Positions 35,548 through 44,150 of a stretch of DNA of 64,000 nucleotides are shown one piece after another. The stretch comes from Candidatus Flexifilum breve (GTDB lineage Bacteria > Chloroflexota > Anaerolineae > Aggregatilineales > Phototrophicaceae). Position numbers and translations under genes: made by a program. How positions within the stretch are numbered: position 1 is the stretch's first letter; each line of letters opens with the position of its first letter. Location of the stretch: assembly GCA_016717205.1 (NCBI GenBank), contig JADKGC010000001.1, forward strand, positions 434,001-498,000, given 5' to 3'. The notes under the pieces were generated by a model that did not search any database, was not told the origin of the DNA, and was given only the letters and a program-made list of their open reading frames with translations.

Positions 35548-36528
35548 TTGGAACAGTTGGCTTTGAATGAAGATACGCGGCAGCTCGTGAGAGTGGCGAC
35601 TCTTTATTACAAACATCAGCTTCTCCAATCCGAAATTGCACAGCGGGTCGGTCTATCGCGTCAAACCGTCGGTCGATTGCTCCAGCGCGCCAACGAACTT
35701 GGTCTGGTGCGCGTCGAAATCGTGCAACCGTTCGCCTACGTCGCTGACCTTGAACTGCGGCTGGAAGCAGCTTTCGGCCTCAAAGAAGCGGTGGTCGTTG
35801 CGGCCATCGACGACGATGACGAGATGATCAAGGCGGCGATGGGCGAAGCGACCGCGCACTATTTGCACGCCCAACTGCACGACGGCGACATTCTCGGCTT
35901 GCCCTCTGGCAGCACGACGCTCTATGAGTGCGCCCTGCGCATGAAACCGAGTCCCTTCCGCGACCTGACGGTTGTCAGCCTCACGGGGAGCGCGCCAAGC
36001 AACATCAACAAGCCGAACGTCGACCTGACTGTGATGCTCATCGGGCAGGCGCTGGGCGCGCGCACCGTACTGCTGCCCGCACCCCGTTTCGTCGATACCG
36101 CCGACATCAAGCTCGCGCTCCTCAACGACTCGGGTGTCGCCGCGGCGCTGGAACTCGGCAATGCAGCCAATATCGTCCTCCTCGGCATCGGCTTGATCAC
36201 CGAATTCTCTACACCGTATCGCCAAGGTTATTTTGGCAAGGATCTGCTGGAAGTCATTCAAAAACGAGGCGCAGTGGGCGAAATATTAGGGCATGCCTAC
36301 GACGCCGACGGCGTGCTGTGCTTCCCGGAGATCAGTGAGCGGTCGATTGCGATTAATCTTGAAAACGTTTACACAAAGCAGCTCTCGATTGCGGTCGCCG
36401 GTGGTGTAAGCAAGATCGAGGCGATTTTAGGCGGGCTACGGGGGCATTTCTTCAACGTGCTCATCACCGATGCGACCGCCGCTCGTGGCATTCTGGAACG
36501 CATCGAAAAGCGCAAGGCAGGAACCTGA
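35548..36528 (+). CDS. SorC/DeoR-family sugar-binding transcriptional regulator
   Basis: 326 residues counted from a TTG at 35548; TTGs at 35557 and 35563 are alternatives and no start has a strong ribosome-binding site. The N-terminal helix-turn-helix is HQLLQSEIAQRVGLSRQTVG. The remainder is the SorC sugar-phosphate effector domain (GDILGLPSGSTTLYECAL, LTVVSLTGSAPSNINKPN, VLLGIGLI, VAGGVSKIEAILGGLRG). It heads the polyol operon and likely responds to a phosphorylated sugar intermediate. Confidence 0.92.
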   Translation: MEQLALNEDTRQLVRVATLYYKHQLLQSEIAQRVGLSRQTVGRLLQRANELGLVRVEIVQPFAYVADLELRLEAAFGLKEAVVVAAIDDDDEMIKAAMGEATAHYLHAQLHDGDILGLPSGSTTLYECALRMKPSPFRDLTVVSLTGSAPSNINKPNVDLTVMLIGQALGARTVLLPAPRFVDTADIKLALLNDSGVAAALELGNAANIVLLGIGLITEFSTPYRQGYFGKDLLEVIQKRGAVGEILGHAYDADGVLCFPEISERSIAINLENVYTKQLSIAVAGGVSKIEAILGGLRGHFFNVLITDATAARGILERIEKRKAGT

Positions 36529-36642
36529 CGCTTGGATGATGGTGAAATCGAGACAGTGTTAAGGGGGTGATAGACGGACAGACATCAGCGGTTTTCGGCA
36601 GCATTTACTTGTGTATGGTTAGACTTCTTGGAGTTTAAGATT

Positions 36643-38094
36643 ATGCGTACTACACATTGGAGTCGGTTAGCGGTACTCGTGATGGTCTTCGCGCTGCTCG
36701 TCGGCGCGTCGCTGACCAGCGCGCAAGATGATACGTCGGCCTGGTGGGCAGAAGCGGGCGCACAGTTCGCAGGCGTGACCCTGCGTGGCGTTTCGGAAAG
36801 CACCCCCGCGTCGAACTATGTCAAGGACGTGCTCGCGCCCCAGTTCACCGAACTGACGGGCATCAACGTCGAACTCGAAACCACGTCGTGGGATCAGATG
36901 TACGACAAGGCGATCCGCGATATGGAAGCGGGCACGGGTCTGTATGACTTCGTGTACATCGAACAGGACATCATCTACGGGTATCTGGCGAATGAGTACC
37001 TCGTTGACATGACGCAGGCTCTGGCAGACAACCCGGAACTCGCCGCGCCCGAATTCAGCTTCGACAACTTCACGACGTTCGTCGACTACTTCAAGAATGA
37101 CGAAGGCCACGTCTTCGGCATGCCGATGGAAGCCTTCGTGAAGATTTACCTGTATCGCACCGACCTGTTCGAAGATGCGGACATCATGGCGGCCTTCGAA
37201 GCCGAATACGGCTATGCGCTCGCCCCGGCGACCACGCACCAGCAGTATGCGGACATCGCCGCCTTCTTCACCGCCTACGGCGAAGCCAACGACCTCGACC
37301 TGTGGGGCACCACGGTACAGGCCGCGTCCGGTCACCCGTCGTCGTTCTATGAATTCTTTGAATCGGTCGCTCCGACCTTCGGCGTGTACAACTGGGGCAT
37401 CAACCAGGAAACCTGGAAGGCCTCGGTTGAAAATGGCGGCCAGATGAACAGTGATGCGGCCAAGGAAGCGCTGGCGTGGTGGCTGAACAACCTCCAGTAC
37501 GCGCCGCCGGAATCCACCAGCAGCACGTGGGACGAAGTCGCGGCCTCGTTCGCGGCGGGTCGCGCGGCTCAGGGTCTGGTCTACGGTGAAAACGCGGCGT
37601 GGATCGCGACGGATGCGACCCGTTCCAACGTGGTCGGCAATGTCGGTGTGGCGCTGCCCCCGGTCGCCGAAGGCGTGATGGAAGCGGCGGAAGCCGACAC
37701 CGGCTACATCGGCTACTACGATGGTGGCGCGTTCGGTCTGCCCGTCTCCTCGCAGAACCAGCAGGCGTCGCTCCTCTGGCTGCAGTTCGTCGGTCTGCCG
37801 TCGGTTCAGGCGGAATGGGCGGCAGCGTCCTCCCGTATCGTCATGGAACCGACCTATGATGATCCGCTGGTCGTCGCGATGGACGAAGCGACCAATGGCT
37901 ACTACAGCCTGATGCAGGATCAGGGCTACCTGTTCGCGGGTGCCCCGCCGTTCCCCTTCCACCCGCAGGTTCGTGAAGCGGTTGCGCCGTTCATCTATCA
38001 GGCGATTGCTGGCGAAATCACCGCCGCAGAAGCCCTCGATGGTGCGGCCGCCGCCGCCGAAGCTGAACTCATCAGCCTCGGGTATGGCAGCTAA
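36643..38094 (+). CDS. Family-1 extracellular solute-binding protein (polyol type)
   Basis: 483 residues from the ATG at 36643 (TTGGAG upstream). The signal peptide ends ASLTSAQ. The mature part has the CUT1 binding-protein fold: VLAPQFTELTGINVELETTS, DFVYIEQDIIYGYLANEYLV, YDGGAFGLPVSSQNQQASL. It is followed by two CUT1 permeases and two polyol/sugar dehydrogenase genes, which points to a sugar alcohol (sorbitol, mannitol, xylitol or arabitol) as ligand, by context only. Confidence 0.9.
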   Translation: MRTTHWSRLAVLVMVFALLVGASLTSAQDDTSAWWAEAGAQFAGVTLRGVSESTPASNYVKDVLAPQFTELTGINVELETTSWDQMYDKAIRDMEAGTGLYDFVYIEQDIIYGYLANEYLVDMTQALADNPELAAPEFSFDNFTTFVDYFKNDEGHVFGMPMEAFVKIYLYRTDLFEDADIMAAFEAEYGYALAPATTHQQYADIAAFFTAYGEANDLDLWGTTVQAASGHPSSFYEFFESVAPTFGVYNWGINQETWKASVENGGQMNSDAAKEALAWWLNNLQYAPPESTSSTWDEVAASFAAGRAAQGLVYGENAAWIATDATRSNVVGNVGVALPPVAEGVMEAAEADTGYIGYYDGGAFGLPVSSQNQQASLLWLQFVGLPSVQAEWAAASSRIVMEPTYDDPLVVAMDEATNGYYSLMQDQGYLFAGAPPFPFHPQVREAVAPFIYQAIAGEITAAEALDGAAAAAEAELISLGYGS

Positions 38095-38119
38095 CGGTTA
38101 GCCTGTTCTAGTGTCTAGG

Positions 38120-38147
38120 GGTGGCGCGATCTTCGGGTCGCGCCACC
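38120..38147 (+). terminator. Intercistronic hairpin after polyol-binding-protein gene
   Basis: Perfect 10-bp stem GGTGGCGCGA / TCGCGCCACC with an 8-base loop, followed by TGTTTGGTTTT. It lies 26 bases after the binding-protein stop and can act as a partial terminator before the permease genes. Confidence 0.75.
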
Positions 38148-38249
38148 TGTTTGGTTTTAGATGATTTGCTCCATTAGGTAAGTCCTGCTCGCAGCTTACC
38201 GCATAGGGCACTGAAAAAGTCTTTTTTTCTGAGCGATAAAGGAGCTTCT

Positions 38250-39125
38250 ATGCGGCGAAGTCGGACCGGATGGCTGCTGCTGTCCCCAACTCTGCTGATT
38301 ATGTTCATCTTCGGCCTGTTCCCGTTCATTTATGTGCTGATCGTCGGCTTTAACGACTGGAACCCATTCGCCGCGCGCGATACCATCCAATACATTGGCG
38401 TGCAGAACTACCGCTCGCTCGTCTTTGATGAACTATTTTTGAACGCGCTCGGCGTCACCATCCGCTTCACCCTCTTCGCGGTCTTCTCTGAACTCATCAT
38501 CGGATTCTTCCTCGCCAACCTGCTGGCGCGCGACTTCTTCGGCAAAACGCTGTTTCGCATCATCCACACTATCCCGCTGATGATCGCCCCCATCGCTGTT
38601 GGCGCGATCTGGCGCTTGATGACCATCCCCGGGTTCGGGCCAATCCCGTATTTTCTCGACCGCTGGTTTGACCTCAGCTTCAACATCGGCACCAGCGCGG
38701 ATCAGGCGTTCCTGTCGATCCTGATCATGGATATCTGGCACTGGACTCCGTTCGTCACGCTGACGATGTTGGCGGGCTTAACCGCCCTGCCCCGCGAACC
38801 GGTCGAAGCGGCGCAGGTGGACGGTGCGAACCGCTGGCAAATCTTCCGGCATATCACCCTGCCGCTCATGCGCCCGGTGATTTTGACGACCGTCTTCATC
38901 CGCGTGATGGACGCGCTGCGCACCGTCGACGAAATCAACATGCTGACGAATGGCGGCGGCCCCGGTACCTCGACGCGCACGCTGGGCATTCACATCTTCC
39001 GCGTGGTTTTCCCGCAGACCGATTATGGTTACGGCTCGGCGATGTCACTGCTCACGCTGTACCTGACGATTGTCGCCTGCTGGCTGTTGTTCGTCTCGCT
39101 AACGCAAGTCCGGCGCAATAACTGA
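38250..39125 (+). CDS. Sugar/polyol ABC permease, MalF type
   Basis: 291 residues (AAAGGAG 6 bases before the ATG). Six hydrophobic segments, the first near 5-27 (GWLLLSPTLLIMFIFGLFPF). EAA loop EPVEAAQVDGANRWQIFRHI, followed by the typical NMLTNGGGPGTSTRTLG. It forms the importer channel with the gene 8 bases downstream. Sequence style matches the polyol (SmoF/MtlF-like) branch of CUT1 permeases. Confidence 0.92.
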   Translation: MRRSRTGWLLLSPTLLIMFIFGLFPFIYVLIVGFNDWNPFAARDTIQYIGVQNYRSLVFDELFLNALGVTIRFTLFAVFSELIIGFFLANLLARDFFGKTLFRIIHTIPLMIAPIAVGAIWRLMTIPGFGPIPYFLDRWFDLSFNIGTSADQAFLSILIMDIWHWTPFVTLTMLAGLTALPREPVEAAQVDGANRWQIFRHITLPLMRPVILTTVFIRVMDALRTVDEINMLTNGGGPGTSTRTLGIHIFRVVFPQTDYGYGSAMSLLTLYLTIVACWLLFVSLTQVRRNN

Positions 39126-39133
39126 GCAAAAAC

Positions 39134-39997
39134 ATGAGCAAGACACTCCGCAAGGCCCTAAGTTATGTCCCCACCTACGTGGTCTGGATTCTGGCGACCA
39201 TTTTCACGGTCGTGCCCGTGTGGTGGATGATTGTCGTGTCTGCCCGCAGTCGTGTCGAGCTGTTCAACGCGCCGACGCTCATCATCAACTCGTTTTTCAC
39301 GCAAAACTATACCAACGTGATCACCGACCGCACGTTTCAGGGTTACATGGTCAATTCGCTGATCGTGTCGACCGGGAACGCGCTCCTGGTCACGCTGCTG
39401 GCGCTGCTGGCGACTTACGCCCTCTCCCGCTACAAGCTCTCGGGCAGCGATAACATCTTCTTCTGGACGATCACCAACCGTATGGCTCCCCCGGCTGCCT
39501 TCCTGCTGCCGCTCTTCCTGATGTTCACGCAGGTGACCAATGTCAAATTGGGCAGCCTCAATTTCACGCTGTATGACACACACTTCGGCCTCATCATGCT
39601 GTACTGCGTGTTCAACCTGCCGTTTGCCATCTGGCTGATGAAGGGTATCATGGACGGCATCCCGATTGAGATGGACGAGGCGGCATTCGTCGATGGCGCG
39701 ACAACTTTTGGGGTGATCCGCATGATCATCCTGCCGCTGGCCGCGCCCGGCCTCGCCGTCACCGCCATCCTCAGTTGGATCTTCGCGTGGAATGAATATC
39801 TGTTCGCCGCGACGCTCACCTCGTTCCGCGCCCGCACCATCACGACCGGGCTGGCGGAGTTCGTCACTGTGACCGGGACGAACTGGGGGGAAATGGCCGC
39901 CGTCGCCACGCTCACACTCATCCCGTCGCTGATCTTTATCACGTTCGCACAGCGATATATCGTCATGGGCTTGACCTTTGGCGCAGTAAAGGACTAA
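39134..39997 (+). CDS. Sugar/polyol ABC permease, MalG type
   Basis: 287 residues. Helix 1 lies near 11-35 (YVVWILATIFTVVPVWWMIV). The EAA loop is IEMDEAAFVDGATTFGVIRM, and the C-terminus ends RYIVMGLTFGAVKD, as in polyol permeases. The next start follows 4 bases after its stop. No ATPase gene accompanies the operon. Confidence 0.92.
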   Translation: MSKTLRKALSYVPTYVVWILATIFTVVPVWWMIVVSARSRVELFNAPTLIINSFFTQNYTNVITDRTFQGYMVNSLIVSTGNALLVTLLALLATYALSRYKLSGSDNIFFWTITNRMAPPAAFLLPLFLMFTQVTNVKLGSLNFTLYDTHFGLIMLYCVFNLPFAIWLMKGIMDGIPIEMDEAAFVDGATTFGVIRMIILPLAAPGLAVTAILSWIFAWNEYLFAATLTSFRARTITTGLAEFVTVTGTNWGEMAAVATLTLIPSLIFITFAQRYIVMGLTFGAVKD

Positions 39998-40001
39998 GGC
40001 G

Positions 40002-40232
40002 ATGTCCGAAGAGAAAGAACTCATCTCCAGTTCTATTCCGACCCACGGATCGAGCGAGCGCAAAGGCTTCCTGCCGATCAATGCGAACACGTTTGACCGC
40101 GTCTTCATCAGCATCGTGCTGCTCGTCGCCATTCATCTGCTGTGGATGCGGTTTCTGGAGGCATTTTTACCGATTGAGATCGCCACGGCGATCTCGGTCG
40201 TGTTGAGCATTTTTATCATCTGGAAAGGGTGA
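40002..40232 (+). CDS. Small membrane protein of the polyol transport operon
   Basis: 76 residues with a clear ribosome-binding site (GGACTAAGGCG) and only 4 bases after the permease stop. The N-terminal ~30 residues are polar. Two short hydrophobic segments follow (VFISIVLLVAIHLLWMRFLE and IEIATAISVVLSIFIIWKG). I know small two-helix proteins at this place in some polyol ABC operons, but no function is established to my knowledge. It could be an accessory subunit of the permease. Confidence 0.75.
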   Translation: MSEEKELISSSIPTHGSSERKGFLPINANTFDRVFISIVLLVAIHLLWMRFLEAFLPIEIATAISVVLSIFIIWKG

Positions 40233-40293
40233 CGACTGTCCGTGATCCGCACCAGAATACGCAGCACAATCTTCCAAAAAAGGGTGTAATAAC

Positions 40294-41334
40294 ATGGAAG
40301 CTTTAGTACTCGAAAAACAACATGAACTCCAAATCCGGGACATCACGCTGGACGAACCGCTCGGCCCGCATGATGTGCGTATCGCGCTGCGCACGGTCGG
40401 CGTCTGTGGCAGCGATGTTCACTACTATGAGAATGGCGCGATTGGGCACTTTGTCGTCCGCGCGCCGATGGTGCTCGGCCACGAAGCCTCGGGTGTGATC
40501 ACCGAACTGGGCGCGGAAGTGACCAACTTCAAGATCGGCGACCGCGTGTGCATGGAACCCGGCATCCCCGACCCCAACAGCAAGGCCACCCGCCTCGGCA
40601 TTTACAACCTCGACCCGGCCGTGCGCTTCTGGGCCACCCCGCCGATCCACGGTGTGCTGCGTCCCTCAGTGGTGCACCCTGCCGCGTTCACCTTCAAGCT
40701 GCCGGAAAATATCAGCTATGCTGAAGGCGCGATGGTCGAACCGCTGGCCGTTGGCATGCACGCCGCCAACAAAGCGAAAATTCGCCCCGGCGATGTGGCC
40801 GTCGTGATGGGCGCTGGCCCCATCGGCGTGCTGACCGCACTGGCGGCGCTGGCGGGCGGGTGCAGCCAGATCATCATCAGCGACGTGGTGCAGCCTAAGC
40901 TCGATCTCGCTGCAAAGCTCGGCCCGATCACCCCGGTCAACGTGGCGAAGGAAAGCCTCGTCGACGTGGTCAACAAGCTGACCGATGGTTGGGGCGCGGA
41001 TATCGTGTTTGAAGCCAGCGGCAACGAACGCGCGTCGGCGGGCGTGTTTGAACCGCTCGCGCCGGGAGGCTGTGTCGTGTATGTCGGTCTGCCTGCCAAA
41101 CCGATTCCGTATGATGTGGTCGCCGCGTCGGTGAAAGAAGCGCGTGTCGAACATGTCTTCCGCTACGCGCATGTGTATCCGCGCGCGCTGGCGTTGATGG
41201 GCAGCGGCAAGCTGGACGTCAAACCGTTGATCACCGATACCTTCGGCTTCGCGGACAGCATCAAGGCGTTTGACTACGCCGCGCACATGCCCGCGACGTC
41301 CGTCAAAGTGCAGATTATCGTCGCCAACGACTAG
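40294..41334 (+). CDS. Zinc-dependent polyol dehydrogenase (xylitol/sorbitol dehydrogenase type)
   Basis: 346 residues of the MDR family. Catalytic zinc ligands are visible in GVCGSDVHYY (Cys) and VLGHEASGVI (His-Glu). The Rossmann motif is VMGAGPIGVLTALAALAGG. Segments HYYENGAIGHFVVRAPM, MEPGIPDP, YNLDPAVRFWATPP and GAMVEPLAVGMHAAN are the hallmarks of NAD-dependent xylitol/L-iditol dehydrogenases. The structural-zinc cysteine cluster is absent, as in sorbitol dehydrogenases. It oxidises a polyol to a ketose in the cytoplasm. Confidence 0.93.
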   Translation: MEALVLEKQHELQIRDITLDEPLGPHDVRIALRTVGVCGSDVHYYENGAIGHFVVRAPMVLGHEASGVITELGAEVTNFKIGDRVCMEPGIPDPNSKATRLGIYNLDPAVRFWATPPIHGVLRPSVVHPAAFTFKLPENISYAEGAMVEPLAVGMHAANKAKIRPGDVAVVMGAGPIGVLTALAALAGGCSQIIISDVVQPKLDLAAKLGPITPVNVAKESLVDVVNKLTDGWGADIVFEASGNERASAGVFEPLAPGGCVVYVGLPAKPIPYDVVAASVKEARVEHVFRYAHVYPRALALMGSGKLDVKPLITDTFGFADSIKAFDYAAHMPATSVKVQIIVAND

Positions 41335-41342
41335 AGGACATG

Positions 41343-42149
41343 ATGACTGACGCACTCAGCAACGCCAAACCGATCCTCGAACGGTTCATGCTCACCGGCA
41401 AGACCGCCTATATCACCGGCGGCGCGCAGGGCATTGGCCGCGCCTTCGCGCACGCCTTCGCCGAAGCGGGCGCATCGGTCGCGCTCGTCGATGTCTCGCT
41501 GCAGAAAGCCGAAGAGACCGCGCAGGAATTGGTCGCCAAAGGCGTCAAAGCCATGGCGATCAAAGCTGATGTCACCAAGCCGGATGAAGTCAAAGGGATG
41601 GTCGACAAGATCGTCGCCGAATGGGGCAAAATCACGATCGGCGTGAATAACGCGGGCATCGGTCAATGGGTCGGCGCGGATGAGATGTCCGAAGCGGACT
41701 GGGATCGCATGATCGACATCAACCTCAAGGGCGTGTTTCTGTGCTCACAGGCCGCCGGGCGCGTCATGATCCCGGCGGGCTACGGCAAGATCATCAATAC
41801 AGCGTCGATGTCCGGCTGGATTTCGAACTATCCGCAGAAGCAGTCGGCCTACAACACGAGCAAAGCGGGCGTGCTGCATCTGACGCGCAGTCTAGCGGCA
41901 GAATGGGCGCCGCACGGCGTGCGCGTGAACAGCATCAGCCCCGGCTACACGCGCACGCAGTTGGTCGATGACCTGCTGGCGACGCCAATCGGCAAGGAAG
42001 TGTACCCGGTGTGGATGTCGCTCATCCCCATGAAGAAGATGGCGGAAGTCACCGATCTGCAGGGCGCGGCGGTCTACCTCGCGTCCGAAGCGTCGGATTA
42101 CGTGACGGGCAGCGACATCATCATCGATGGCGGTTACTGCGCCTGGTAG
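41343..42149 (+). CDS. Short-chain dehydrogenase/reductase, sugar/polyol type
   Basis: 268 residues from the second of two ATGs (41343), better spaced from GAGGAC than the one at 41340. Cofactor motif TGGAQGIGRA, NNAG at about residue 100, catalytic Ser in NTASMSG and YNTSK (Tyr, Lys), and C-terminal GSDIIIDGGYCAW. Closest in style to sorbose reductase/D-arabinitol or mannitol 2-dehydrogenases of the SDR class. Last gene of the polyol operon. Confidence 0.93.
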   Translation: MTDALSNAKPILERFMLTGKTAYITGGAQGIGRAFAHAFAEAGASVALVDVSLQKAEETAQELVAKGVKAMAIKADVTKPDEVKGMVDKIVAEWGKITIGVNNAGIGQWVGADEMSEADWDRMIDINLKGVFLCSQAAGRVMIPAGYGKIINTASMSGWISNYPQKQSAYNTSKAGVLHLTRSLAAEWAPHGVRVNSISPGYTRTQLVDDLLATPIGKEVYPVWMSLIPMKKMAEVTDLQGAAVYLASEASDYVTGSDIIIDGGYCAW

Positions 42150-42159
42150 CTCTCGCGTG

Positions 42160-42293
42160 GAGGCATTCAAAAACCCCTCTCCCACGCAAGCGGGGAGAGG
42201 GGACGTTGCGAGCGCTGTTGGCTCCCCTCCCTGAATTCGGGGAGGGGCCGGGGGTGGGGTCGAGCGCCACGGACACAATGAATTGCGTCCCTA
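42160..42293. repeat. Composite intergenic repeat between convergent genes
   Basis: Contains the inverted pairs CCCCTCTCCC / GGGAGAGGGG around 42174-42202, CCCCTCCC / GGGGAGGGG around 42224-42247, and a GGACACAATGAATTGCGTCC near-palindrome followed by CTAC at 42270-42293. This CCCTCTCCC...GGGAGAGGGG element looks like the dispersed, non-coding miniature repeats common in Chloroflexota and cyanobacteria. It separates the SDR gene from the converging permease gene and may also terminate both transcripts. Confidence 0.65.
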
Positions 42294-42323
42294 CGAAAAA
42301 CATGTGTTTTCGCTGAACGTCGC

Positions 42324-43136
42324 CTATTTCACCGCGCCGTCGGCAATCCCCTTGAGGATGTTCCGCTGCATAAACAGGTAGAACAGGATCACCGGTGTGA
42401 TCGACAGGATCAACCCGGCCATCGCCACGCCATAGTCGCTCGTGTACTGCCCATAGAACGAATAGGTCGACAGCGGCAGGGTCCGGTCATTGATGAACAA
42501 GACCAGCGACGGCAGCAGGTAGTCATTCCAAATCCAGAGCGCATTGAGGATGATGATCGTCGCCGTGGTGGGGCGCAGAATCGGGAAGATGATCTTCCAG
42601 AAAATCTGGAACTTGTTCGCCCCTTCGATCGCCGCCGATTCATCCAGCGCCATGGGAATGGTCCGAATGAACCCGTGATACAAGAACGTCGACAAGCTCA
42701 CGCCAAAGCCCAGATAGAAGAAGATCAGCGACCAGCGGTTGTTCAGCAGGTTCAAGCGACCGTAGATGCTGGCAAACGGGATCATCAGCGCCTGAAACGG
42801 CACAATCATGGACACGACCAGCAGAATGAAGATGATTTTGGTCGCGCGGTTGTCAAAGCGCGCTAAGTAGTAGGCGAGCATCGACGGGAAAATCGTTAGG
42901 ATGGCGATGGACAGCACCGTCACGATCAGCGTGTTCATGAACGTCGTGCTGTAGTTCATGCGGGTGAACGCGTCAGCAAAGTTAGTGAAGTCCAGGCTCT
43001 TTGGCAGCGCCAGCGGGTCGCGCAGCACGTCGACGCGCCCTTTGAACGCGTTCATCAGCACCACGGCGAACGGAAACAGATAGAACAAGGCCAGAAAGAC
43101 AGCGGCAGCCAGACTGCCATATTTCGTCAGCTTCAT
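42324..43136 (-). CDS. Sugar ABC permease, MalG type (alpha-glucoside operon)
   Basis: 270 residues; the ATG overlaps the upstream permease stop (ATGA). Helix 1 lies near 10-30. EAA loop IPMALDESAAIEGANKFQIF and last helix VILFYLFMQRNILKGIADG, the usual MalG end. It belongs to the LacI-regulated operon with the GH13 glucosidase. Confidence 0.92.
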   Translation of the reverse strand: MKLTKYGSLAAAVFLALFYLFPFAVVLMNAFKGRVDVLRDPLALPKSLDFTNFADAFTRMNYSTTFMNTLIVTVLSIAILTIFPSMLAYYLARFDNRATKIIFILLVVSMIVPFQALMIPFASIYGRLNLLNNRWSLIFFYLGFGVSLSTFLYHGFIRTIPMALDESAAIEGANKFQIFWKIIFPILRPTTATIIILNALWIWNDYLLPSLVLFINDRTLPLSTYSFYGQYTSDYGVAMAGLILSITPVILFYLFMQRNILKGIADGAVK

Positions 43137-44032
43137 AGCGACCGGCTCTCCAAACGCTTAGAAATCAGCACCTGCGTCGTCGCCACCACGGCGACAATGG
43201 CGAACAGGATGATGGCCTGCGCCTGCGCTGGGCCGAAATGCTGGCTGATGAAGGATTCGTTGTAGATGTGCAGCGTCGCCATTTCGGTCGAGCGGAACGG
43301 CCCGCCTCTGGTCAGCGACAGATTGACATCAAATACCATAAAGCTGTTGCGCAGCGTCAAAAAGATGCTGATCGTAAACGCCTGCACCATCAGCGGAATT
43401 TTGATTTGCGTCATCTGCTGCACGGTATTTGCACCGTCAATGCGGGCGGCTTCGATGACTTCATCAGGAATGTTGACCAGCCCGGCAATATAAATGAGCA
43501 TCATATAGCCAGAAAGCTGCCACACGCCGACGATCACCAGCGCGATGAACGCTTTGTCCGTCTCCACCAGCCACGAGAACTGGAGGGCGGGAATGCCGAG
43601 AATGTCGCCCACCCGTGTGAGGAACGTCGAGAAGATGAACTGCCAGATGAACCCGAGGATCACGCCGCCAATGAGGTTGGGGACGAAGAAGGCGGCGCGG
43701 AAGAAGTTGCGCGCGGGCAAATTCGATGTGACCAGCACGGCGACGAGAAAACCGATCACGTTGGTGAAAATGACCACCGAGATCACATAGGCCACCGTCA
43801 TGCCCAACGTACTCATATATGTTGGATCGTTGAGCGCCTGCGTGAAATTGGTCAGGCCGATCCAGTTGTAGTCAAACGAATCGATCGCTTGAATGCCGTT
43901 CCAATCGGTGAACGAGAGAAACACGCCAACCAGAAACGGGATCACGAGCACAATAGTGAAGGCAAATAACGGCAAAGCGGCAAAGGTTAGGAAAGTGCGC
44001 AGCTTCTGCGCGAAGGTTTTCTCGATATACAC
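43133..44032 (-). CDS. Sugar ABC permease, MalF type (alpha-glucoside operon)
   Basis: 299 residues from a GTG at 44032, preceded by AGAGGAACTGAACCC. Helix 1 lies near 17-37 (PLFAFTIVLVIPFLVGVFL). The EAA loop is PDEVIEAARIDGANTVQQMT, and the LTRGGPFRSTEMATLHIY segment is typical of CUT1 MalF. It precedes the MalG gene with a 4-base overlap. Confidence 0.92.
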   Translation of the reverse strand: MYIEKTFAQKLRTFLTFAALPLFAFTIVLVIPFLVGVFLSFTDWNGIQAIDSFDYNWIGLTNFTQALNDPTYMSTLGMTVAYVISVVIFTNVIGFLVAVLVTSNLPARNFFRAAFFVPNLIGGVILGFIWQFIFSTFLTRVGDILGIPALQFSWLVETDKAFIALVIVGVWQLSGYMMLIYIAGLVNIPDEVIEAARIDGANTVQQMTQIKIPLMVQAFTISIFLTLRNSFMVFDVNLSLTRGGPFRSTEMATLHIYNESFISQHFGPAQAQAIILFAIVAVVATTQVLISKRLESRSL

Positions 44033-44092
44033 GGGTTCAGTTCCTCTCGGCTCCGAGCTTGACGATCTGAGCTCTGGGCGTGGTGGGGTGAG

Positions 44093-44124
44093 GTCGGAGA
44101 GCGGCCTGTGCGGCGCTCCCCGAC
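44093..44124 (-). terminator. Intercistronic hairpin after binding-protein gene
   Basis: Imperfect stem of 12-13 bp (44093-44106 with 44112-44124) with GTCGG/CCGAC at its base, between the binding-protein stop (44151) and the MalF start (44032). One bulge and one G-U pair; no T-run. Confidence 0.5.
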
Positions 44125-44150
44125 TTTGTTATTTAGGGAGTCAGCGTGGG

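Noticed and set aside
42160..42293. Structured RNA gene or riboswitch
   Set aside because: The repeats are simple GC-rich inverted pairs between convergent genes, with no conserved riboswitch features.
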